Assembly: GCA_902783535.1 (NCBI GenBank)
Contig: CACZRJ010000021.1
Coordinates: forward strand, 1 to 12,079
Length of the DNA stretch: 12,079 nucleotides
Direction: 5' to 3'
Source of the DNA: an uncultured Ruminococcus sp.
GTDB lineage: Bacteria > Bacillota > Clostridia > Oscillospirales > CAG-382
The notes beneath the pieces were generated by a model. The model saw nothing but the letters and a program-made list of their open reading frames with translations, made no database searches and had not been told where the DNA came from. Of the stretch, positions 1 through 6,136 are shown one piece after another. The position numbers and the translations under genes are program-made. Numbering within the stretch: position 1 is the first letter of the stretch; each line of letters starts with the position of its first letter.

Positions 1-1913
1 CCGTTCGGGACGGACGATGCGTCCACTTCCAGTTCGACCTTCCCGCTCGCGTTGCCGGCGCAGTCGATGACTTCGAACGCGTAGACGGCTTTTTCGCCCT
101 CTTCGAAGTTGAACCCGATGTCGGTGAACTCGAAAGGATATTCCGCCTTCTTTCCGTCCGAACCCTCGTTCCGCGTGCTGTTCCTGTAGCTGTAGAACTC
201 GCCGTCCTTGTAGATGTTCACGCGGTGGATCCCGTATGCGTCATACATCCCCGACCAGGCGATCTGCAGCGCCGGCTTTCCGTCCCGGGAAATCTTCCGC
301 GTCCGGAAGGCGTCCGGGGGCGTCGGAGGCTCTTTGTCGAGTTCTCCCGTTTCGAGATAGTGCCTGTAGGCGTTGATGTAGCCGTCCGTCGTATTGTACG
401 GAGACAGGTAGTGCGGGAACGCGAACGTCACGATCCGGTCGACGTACGGGGAAGCGATGCGGAACTGCTCGATCATGCGGTCGACCGTGCACGTGGACCA
501 GTAGCCGCCGTATCCGTCGTAGTTGTCGAAAAATTTCCCCGTCGGCTGGATGAAGATCTCCGCGTTCGTCCAGAGCAGGATCTTTTTCCCGCATCCGTCG
601 ACGGCCTTCCTGTAGGCTTTCGTCAGCGCTTCCAGGCCGGCAATGTCGTTCCCGCCGGCGCCGACGCTGTCCTGCGGACACAGGATGTCGCCGTCGCGGA
701 AGTCCGCTCTCCGGAGGAATTCCTCCCAGAACAGGGAGATGTTGTCGACGTTCTTCGAGACCCACCCGCCGCCGAACATGTTGACGTAGGGGGAGAAGAT
801 GAACGGCAGGTCGCTGATCGCGTGGATCCGCTCGAACACGGGACGCATGCCGTCCGCCAGATTCTGCGCGTATCTTTCCCGGCTGTAGTCGCCGTCGAAT
901 TCGTTCGAATTGTAGAGTTCGGGAACGAAATAGAAGCCGGCGAACGTGTCCGGGTATTTTTCGTGATAGACGTTGTAGATGTCTTCCGCGGTGTCCGCGT
1001 AGACTTCGCAGACTTCCTTCAGCCCGGCCGCGGTCGAATTGAGATATGGCCAGCCGGCCGGGGTGTTGCCCATGCCGACGTACAGCCGCATGCCGTATTT
1101 TTTGCAGTACTCGAACAGCGGCGTCACGACGTCGGTCCCCTTCTGAAAGTCCGGGTTCTGCGCCGGATAGGCCGCGGTCGCGACGTATTTCGATTTGTCG
1201 GTGATCGGTTCGCCGGTCTGGAGGGAGAGCGTATCGCCGAGGATGATGAATTCGATCCCCATCTCCTTCATCAGTTCGAATTCCTTCTCCCAGCGCGCGG
1301 GGGTATACCGCGCGTACAGCCAGGGCTGGATGAAGGTCCCCGTGATCGGGCTGATCCCTTTGGAATGCATTTTTTCGGGGAGCGGTTCCGGCGTTTTCTT
1401 TTCCATATCTTTTTCCTCCGCGTACGACAGACTTTCGATCATGCCTTCGTTCGTCCATCCCTCAGGCAGCCCGGACAGGGTGACGCAGACGAGTTTTCCG
1501 TTTTCGTTTTCCGTAACGATCTGCGCGCATTCGCCGGCGGAAGCGTCGGAGAACCGCCAGGCCGCGTACGGGATCCCGTTCGAAACGTCCGACTTGAATC
1601 CGGAGATCTCCTTCAGCCCGGCGTCGTTCTTCAGATAAGTCGGATCGATCGTGGAAAGGTCGTGATCCGACTGCGTGAACAGGACCTTCAGACCGTTCCC
1701 GTCCTTCGAAACGTAAACGCCGTCCGTTTTTTCGAATTCGCCGCCCGGCGTAACGGCGATGCCGCATCCGGCGAGGACCGTGTCCCCGCGCTCATCCGGC
1801 ACAGAGGATTCCGGCGCGTCCGCCGTCCGGCCGCAGGCGCAGAACAGCAGTGCCGCCGTCAGCGCGAGCAGGAGAAACGTCTGCGATTTCCGAAACCGCC
1901 TGCCTTCCGTCAT
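1..1913 (-). CDS. DUF4434-like glycosidase-type lipoprotein, partial (C-terminus beyond left edge)
   Basis: An open frame runs from ATG at 1913 off the left edge, with 637 codons visible and no stop. A strong ribosome site (GGGGGAGGG) lies about 4 bases before the ATG. Residues 1-27 are a basic start, a hydrophobic stretch and a lipobox-like end (LFCAC, Cys27), so it is probably an exported lipoprotein. Residues about 30-180 are unassigned. From about residue 187 (ISPITGTFIQPW, then W..EF.LMKEMGIEFIILGDTL) the sequence resembles DUF4434, a TIM-barrel family related to glycoside hydrolases, to about residue 480. From about 530 (IAWSG...IHRVNIYKDGEF) it looks like a fibronectin III or Ig-like beta-sandwich. 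The substrate is unknown, though a surface glycan role is plausible. It follows the oxidoreductase by 22 bases and is probably co-transcribed with it. Family assignment is from motif memory. Confidence 0.8.
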   Translation of the reverse strand, partial: MTEGRRFRKSQTFLLLALTAALLFCACGRTADAPESSVPDERGDTVLAGCGIAVTPGGEFEKTDGVYVSKDGNGLKVLFTQSDHDLSTIDPTYLKNDAGLKEISGFKSDVSNGIPYAAWRFSDASAGECAQIVTENENGKLVCVTLSGLPEGWTNEGMIESLSYAEEKDMEKKTPEPLPEKMHSKGISPITGTFIQPWLYARYTPARWEKEFELMKEMGIEFIILGDTLSLQTGEPITDKSKYVATAAYPAQNPDFQKGTDVVTPLFEYCKKYGMRLYVGMGNTPAGWPYLNSTAAGLKEVCEVYADTAEDIYNVYHEKYPDTFAGFYFVPELYNSNEFDGDYSRERYAQNLADGMRPVFERIHAISDLPFIFSPYVNMFGGGWVSKNVDNISLFWEEFLRRADFRDGDILCPQDSVGAGGNDIAGLEALTKAYRKAVDGCGKKILLWTNAEIFIQPTGKFFDNYDGYGGYWSTCTVDRMIEQFRIASPYVDRIVTFAFPHYLSPYNTTDGYINAYRHYLETGELDKEPPTPPDAFRTRKISRDGKPALQIAWSGMYDAYGIHRVNIYKDGEFYSYRNSTRNEGSDGKKAEYPFEFTDIGFNFEEGEKAVYAFEVIDCAGNASGKVELEVDASSVPN

Positions 1914-1935
1914 GATTCCCTCCCCCCGGCGGAGA

Positions 1936-3237
1936 TCATCCGCCGATCTTCTGCACGTATTCGTCCATCCTTACGGTCTCGCCGCCGCGGAGCCTGGATT
2001 CTTCCGCGGCCATGGCGACATAATGGCTTTCCACGGACCGGTCGACCGTCGTGACGGAGGCGTCCAGAACGCCGTCGCGGAAATAGCGGACGAGCGAGGA
2101 GATCATCCGTCCGTCCCCGCCGCCGTGTCCGAAGAAGTCGTCCGTCAGTTGCGTGACGTCGATGTGCCTCTTCTCTTTGCCGAACAGGCAGACGTCGATG
2201 GAATTGTCGTCCATGGACGCTTCGATGTTCCCTTTCGTTCCCATGATGTTCATGGTCCGCCCGGGCGTCGCAGTGAACGCGGCCATCGTGAAATTGACCG
2301 TCGCGCCGCCTTCCAGGAGCAGATTCACGACCTGATGGTCGACGACGTTGTTGTCGTTCAGGAAGACGCATTTGCCGTAGGGACCGGTTTTCAGGGCCTC
2401 GCGCAGTTTCTCTTCGCTCGGCTCGGTGATCACGACGTCGAGCGGCCAGTAGACCTTTCCGCCCTTCAGCAGGTTTCCGTAGTATTTGTGCGGGTTGTAG
2501 ACGCAGGTTTCGTATTCGGAGCAGCTTTCGGAACAGCGCTCGGTCGCGCCGGCCGGCGCGTACGCGGGGCAGAAGTAGGACAGAGAACCGAACGAGGAGA
2601 CGGCTTCGCATCTCTTCCCCGCGAGCCACAGATAGATGTCCATGTCGTGGCAGCATTTCTGCAGGATCATGGAGCTCGTCGTGTCCGAATTCCGCCAGTT
2701 CCCGCGGACGAAGCTGTGCGCCTGATGCCAGTAGCAGACCCGCTCCATCGCCTGGATGGACATGACGTCCCCGATCTCTCCGGAGTCGATGATCTTCTTC
2801 AGCGTCTGATAGAAGACGGTATATCTGAGCACGTGGCAGACGAGGACCTTTCTGCCCAGTTGATTCGCTTTTTCGGCGATGATTTTGCATTCCTCCGGAT
2901 TCGTCGAGATGGGCTTTTCCAGAAGCAGGTCGTACCCCTTCTCGAGCGCCGCGACGGCCTGGCGGAAATGCATCCGGTCCAGCGTGCAGATGAACATCGC
3001 GTCGGCGAGTCTGTCTTCCTTCAGCATCTCTTCCGCCGTTTCGTAGCACCTGTCGTCCGGCAGGTCGTATTTTTCCCGGAACAGGCGCATGTGCTCCGGA
3101 TCCGGCTCGGCGGCGGCGACGACCTCGATGTCGTCCGGGAAGTTCAGGCAGAGGGTCGCGTAAGCGTGAAAGCCGCGGGAGCCGAGTCCCGCGATCGCGA
3201 CGGTGATCTTCTTTTTTTCGTTTGCTTTGTTTTCCAT
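1936..3237 (-). CDS. Gfo/Idh/MocA-family NAD(P)-dependent oxidoreductase
   Basis: A 433-residue protein starts at ATG 3237, preceded by GGAGGA at a good distance. The open frame extends further upstream, but that part lies over atpC and has no suitable ribosome site. The N-terminal Rossmann fold begins at residues 11-21 (ITVAIAGLGSRG). The family EKP motif is at 107-109, followed by P/E-rich helix residues and LVCHVLRYT. A CCHDMDIYLWL segment (about 195-205, His197) matches the usual catalytic His/Asp region of the C-terminal alpha/beta domain. Four cysteines at about 223, 235, 239 and 245 form a possible metal-binding cluster in the middle of that domain. The family oxidises or epimerises sugars, inositols and their derivatives in the cytoplasm. 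The substrate cannot be read from the sequence. It sits 20 bases after atpC and 22 before the lipoprotein gene, which suggests a sugar-related pair sharing the atp transcript. Confidence 0.9.
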   Translation of the reverse strand: MENKANEKKKITVAIAGLGSRGFHAYATLCLNFPDDIEVVAAAEPDPEHMRLFREKYDLPDDRCYETAEEMLKEDRLADAMFICTLDRMHFRQAVAALEKGYDLLLEKPISTNPEECKIIAEKANQLGRKVLVCHVLRYTVFYQTLKKIIDSGEIGDVMSIQAMERVCYWHQAHSFVRGNWRNSDTTSSMILQKCCHDMDIYLWLAGKRCEAVSSFGSLSYFCPAYAPAGATERCSESCSEYETCVYNPHKYYGNLLKGGKVYWPLDVVITEPSEEKLREALKTGPYGKCVFLNDNNVVDHQVVNLLLEGGATVNFTMAAFTATPGRTMNIMGTKGNIEASMDDNSIDVCLFGKEKRHIDVTQLTDDFFGHGGGDGRMISSLVRYFRDGVLDASVTTVDRSVESHYVAMAAEESRLRGGETVRMDEYVQKIGG

Positions 3238-3257
3238 TTTTTTGTCCTCCGGAAAGG

Positions 3258-3680
3258 TCAGAGATTTGTATGCATGGCCGAGTACTGTTTGACTTTCAGC
3301 CGGTTGATGGCTTTCGCGAAAGCGAGCTGGGACGCGACGTACTCCTCGTAGGAGAGTTTCTTCCGCATCTCCATTTCCGCCTCCTGCAGCGCGAGCCGCT
3401 CCTTCTCCACGTCGATGTCCTCCGGCGCGATGGCCGATTCGCACAGCACGCGGACGCGGTCGGAAGAGACGCGGAACATCCCGCGCGTGACGGCGCAGAC
3501 GCCGACGGTCCCGTCCTCCGCCGTATAGACCACCCTGCCGTCGCTGACGGCGGCGACCAGCGGGGAGTGCCCCGCGAGCACGCCGATCATGCCGTCGCTG
3601 GCGGGCAGGACGACGGAGACGCATTCGCCCGTGAAATACGGTTTCTCGGGCGTCAGGATCTCAAGATGAAAGGTTCTCAT
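3258..3680 (-). CDS. atpC: F-type ATP synthase epsilon subunit
   Basis: This 140-residue protein has the normal epsilon layout. An N-terminal beta-sandwich (about 1-85) contains the typical stretch VLPASDGMIGVLAGHSPLVA, and a C-terminal two-helix hairpin (about 90-137) is rich in Ala, Glu and Lys. Epsilon is part of the central stalk, joins gamma to the c-ring and can inhibit ATP hydrolysis through its C-terminal helices. The ATG at 3680 overlaps the stop of the gamma-beta frame by four bases (ATGA), so the two are probably translationally coupled. It is the last ATP synthase gene. No terminator is visible in the 20 bases before the next gene. Confidence 0.96.
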   Translation of the reverse strand: MRTFHLEILTPEKPYFTGECVSVVLPASDGMIGVLAGHSPLVAAVSDGRVVYTAEDGTVGVCAVTRGMFRVSSDRVRVLCESAIAPEDIDVEKERLALQEAEMEMRKKLSYEEYVASQLAFAKAINRLKVKQYSAMHTNL

Positions 3681-6085
3681 TGCTCGTTCTCCTTCGCAAG
3701 ACGCTCGGCCTTCGCGCGGACGTCGTCGATCGTGCCGACGTTGAAGAAGGCCGCTTCCGGATAGGCGTCCATCTCTCCGTCGAGGATGGACCTGAATCCG
3801 CGGATGGTTTCGGAAAGCGGAACGTAGATCCCGGGCACGCCGGTGAACTTCTCGGCCACGGAGAAGGGCTGGGACAGGAAGCGCTGGATCTTCCGCGCGC
3901 GGTAGACGGCCGCCTTGTCCTCCTCGCTCAGTTCGTCCATGCCGAGGATGGCGATGATGTCCTGCAGCTCGCGGTAGTGCTCGAGGATCTCCTGCACTCT
4001 GCGCGCGGTCTCGTAATGCTCTTCACCGACGACGTCGGGCTCCAGCATCCGGGAGGTGGATTCCAGCGGGTCGACCGCCGGATAGATGCCCTGCTCCGCG
4101 ATCTTGCGGCTCAGGACCGTCGTCGCGTCGAGATGCGAGAAGATGGTCGCGGGCGCGGGGTCGGTCAGGTCGTCCGCCGGCACGTAGACCGCCTGGACGG
4201 ACGTGACGGATCCGTTCTTCGTGGACGCGATCCGCTCCTCCAGTTCCCCGAGTTCGGTCGCGAGCGTCGGCTGGTAGCCGACCGCGGACGGCATCCGGCC
4301 GAGCAGCGTCGAAACTTCGCTGCCCGCCTGTATGAATCTGAAGATGTTGTCGATGAAAAGCAGAACGTCCTTCCGGTCCTCGTCGCGGAAATGCTCCGCC
4401 ATCCGGAGTCCCGCGAGCGCGACGCGCATGCGGACGCCGGGCGCCTCGTTCATCTGGCCGAAGACCATGGCGGTCTTGTTCAGAACGCCGCTCTCCTTCA
4501 TTTCCAGCCAGAGGTCGTTGCCTTCCCTGCTCCGCTCGCCGACGCCTGCGAACACGGAATATCCGCCGTGCTCGGTCGCGATGTTGTGGATGAGTTCCTG
4601 GATGAGGACCGTCTTTCCGACGCCGGCGCCGCCGAACAGTCCGATCTTTCCGCCTTTCGCGTAGGGCGCGAGCAGATCGATGACCTTGATGCCGGTCTCT
4701 AAAACCTCCTCTGCCGTCTGGCGGTCGGCGTATTCCGGCGCGGGATTGTAGATGCTTTCCCGGACGGCGCCGTCTTCGGCTTTCAGCACAGGTCCGCCGT
4801 CCAGCGGGTTCCCGAGTCCGTCGAACATCCTGCCGAGCACCTGCTCTCCGACGGGTACGTCGATGGGAGCGCCGGCCGCGAGGACTTTCATCCCGCGGCA
4901 GAGCCCTTCGCTCGGGCCGAGCATGACGCAGCGGACGATCCCGCCGCTCAGATGCTGCGCGACTTCCATCACGCGCTCGGACCCGCCCTGCGGGCCGGGC
5001 AGACTGACCGTGAGTTTCTCACGGATCCGCGGAAGTTCGCTTCCGGAAGCGAACGAAACGTCGACCACCGGGCCGGATACGCCCGCGATCTCGCCGTAGA
5101 CTTTCGTCTCCTGATCTTTTCCGTTCATCTCATTCGTCTCCTTCCCGCTCTTTCCGTCCGTCCGTTTCCTGCCGTCTGTTTTTTCTCCGGAACGGTTTTC
5201 CGCTTTCTCCCGTTTTTCCCTCAGCGCCTTCGCGCCGGACGAGATCTCCGTGATCTCCCGCGTGATCTCGTCCTGCCGCATGCCGTTGTATTTCAGCCGC
5301 AGCTGGCGGATCATCTCCTCTGCGTTCTCGCCCGCGGACTGCATGGCCTTCATCCTGGACTCCTGCTCGCTGCAGTAGCTGTCCACGAGCGCCGAATAGA
5401 GGAATCCGGTCAGATAGCTCGGGACGATCTCGCTGATCAGCGTGTTCGGATCCGGCAGGAATTCCGCTTCTCCCTCCGCCTTTTCCGGCGGCGTGTAGTA
5501 GAACTGGCCCATGTCCAGCGGGAGAACGCATTTCTTCTCGCATTCGCAGGGCCGTCCGAAATGATAGTTCGTGTAAAGGACGTCGATCCGCTCGTATTCC
5601 CCGCTGTCGTAGCCGGACAGCAGTTCGACGCAGATCTTCTGCGCCTCCCGGATGGTCGGCATCTCCGCGGAATAGCGGAAGGTCTCCTGCAGCCGGATCC
5701 CGTGGGTCAGGAAATACTGGCGTCCGTACTCGCCGACGGCGAACAGCCGGATGTCCGGATGGCGCCGGATCTGCTCCTCCGTCTCGCGGATGACCGTCTG
5801 GTTGTAGTTGCCAGCGAGTCCCTTGTCTGAGGTGATGACGAGCAGGGCGCGCTTGGTTTCCTTTTCCGGAGGCAGCCGGCGGAAATACGGGTTCCTGTTC
5901 TCCGGCATGTCGTGCAGCAGCGCGCCGATCTCCTGGCGGAGCGCATGAAAATACGGGGCGGTCTTTTCCACTTCGCGACGCGCCCTGCGCATTTTCACGG
6001 AGGAGGTCATGTACATCGCGTCGGTGACTTTCTTCGTCTCCGCGACGCTCTCCATCCGCATCTTGATTTCCGCTTTGCCGGCCAT
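3677..6085 (-). CDS. atpG/atpD: ATP synthase gamma and beta subunits in one continuous frame (apparent gamma-beta fusion)
   Basis: One 802-codon frame starts at ATG 6085, with GGAGG about six bases upstream. Residues 1-288 are a full-length gamma subunit: MAGKAEIK..M at the start, ITSDKGLAGNYNQ at 85-97, and the C-terminal helix ending ITEISSGAKAL. Residues 289-319 are a hydrophilic, low-complexity stretch of Arg, Lys, Glu, Asp, Gly, Ser and Thr. Residues 320-802 are a complete catalytic beta subunit: VYGEIAGVSGPVVDV, P-loop GGAGVGKT at 485-492, catalytic Glu517 in GERSREGN, Walker B LLFIDN (Asp579), and DELSEED at 717-723. Beta normally needs three copies per single gamma, so a covalent fusion is mechanically odd. 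An internal start at Met320 with its own ribosome site is present (separate entry). A one-base error or frameshift in the linker is a real alternative. Both domains are certain; the fused state is not. Confidence 0.85.
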   Translation of the reverse strand: MAGKAEIKMRMESVAETKKVTDAMYMTSSVKMRRARREVEKTAPYFHALRQEIGALLHDMPENRNPYFRRLPPEKETKRALLVITSDKGLAGNYNQTVIRETEEQIRRHPDIRLFAVGEYGRQYFLTHGIRLQETFRYSAEMPTIREAQKICVELLSGYDSGEYERIDVLYTNYHFGRPCECEKKCVLPLDMGQFYYTPPEKAEGEAEFLPDPNTLISEIVPSYLTGFLYSALVDSYCSEQESRMKAMQSAGENAEEMIRQLRLKYNGMRQDEITREITEISSGAKALREKREKAENRSGEKTDGRKRTDGKSGKETNEMNGKDQETKVYGEIAGVSGPVVDVSFASGSELPRIREKLTVSLPGPQGGSERVMEVAQHLSGGIVRCVMLGPSEGLCRGMKVLAAGAPIDVPVGEQVLGRMFDGLGNPLDGGPVLKAEDGAVRESIYNPAPEYADRQTAEEVLETGIKVIDLLAPYAKGGKIGLFGGAGVGKTVLIQELIHNIATEHGGYSVFAGVGERSREGNDLWLEMKESGVLNKTAMVFGQMNEAPGVRMRVALAGLRMAEHFRDEDRKDVLLFIDNIFRFIQAGSEVSTLLGRMPSAVGYQPTLATELGELEERIASTKNGSVTSVQAVYVPADDLTDPAPATIFSHLDATTVLSRKIAEQGIYPAVDPLESTSRMLEPDVVGEEHYETARRVQEILEHYRELQDIIAILGMDELSEEDKAAVYRARKIQRFLSQPFSVAEKFTGVPGIYVPLSETIRGFRSILDGEMDAYPEAAFFNVGTIDDVRAKAERLAKENEQ
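5126..5145 (-). promoter_or_regulatory. Internal ribosome binding site and ATG for separate beta translation
   Basis: Within the gamma-beta frame, AAGGAG (5143-5138) stands nine bases before an in-frame ATG (5128-5126), codon 320. Beta homology begins about ten residues later, so this ATG is where a separate atpD would start. A TGA (5132-5130) in the -1 frame ends one base before the ATG, the arrangement expected for adjacent, coupled genes. It probably lets beta be made independently of gamma. The site pattern is seen in the sequence; its use is inferred. Confidence 0.65.
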
Positions 6086-6136
6086 ATGGCCCTCCGTTTC
6101 CCCTCCGGCGTGATCCGGCCGGGTTTTTCCTTCAGC

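Noticed and set aside
225..2054. Long plus-strand frame opposite the lipoprotein gene (609 codons)
   Set aside because: Arg/Val/Asp-rich translation with no domain; it is the antisense shadow of a GC-rich gene with recognisable DUF4434-like sequence.
1759..3351. Plus-strand frame of 530 codons opposite the oxidoreductase
   Set aside because: No ribosome site or motif; the minus-strand Gfo/Idh/MocA gene explains the region.
3238..3624. Longer start for the oxidoreductase, which would add 129 residues
   Set aside because: The extra part lies over atpC in another frame and is Arg/Ala-rich; the ATG at 3237 has a strong ribosome site and a Rossmann motif right after it.
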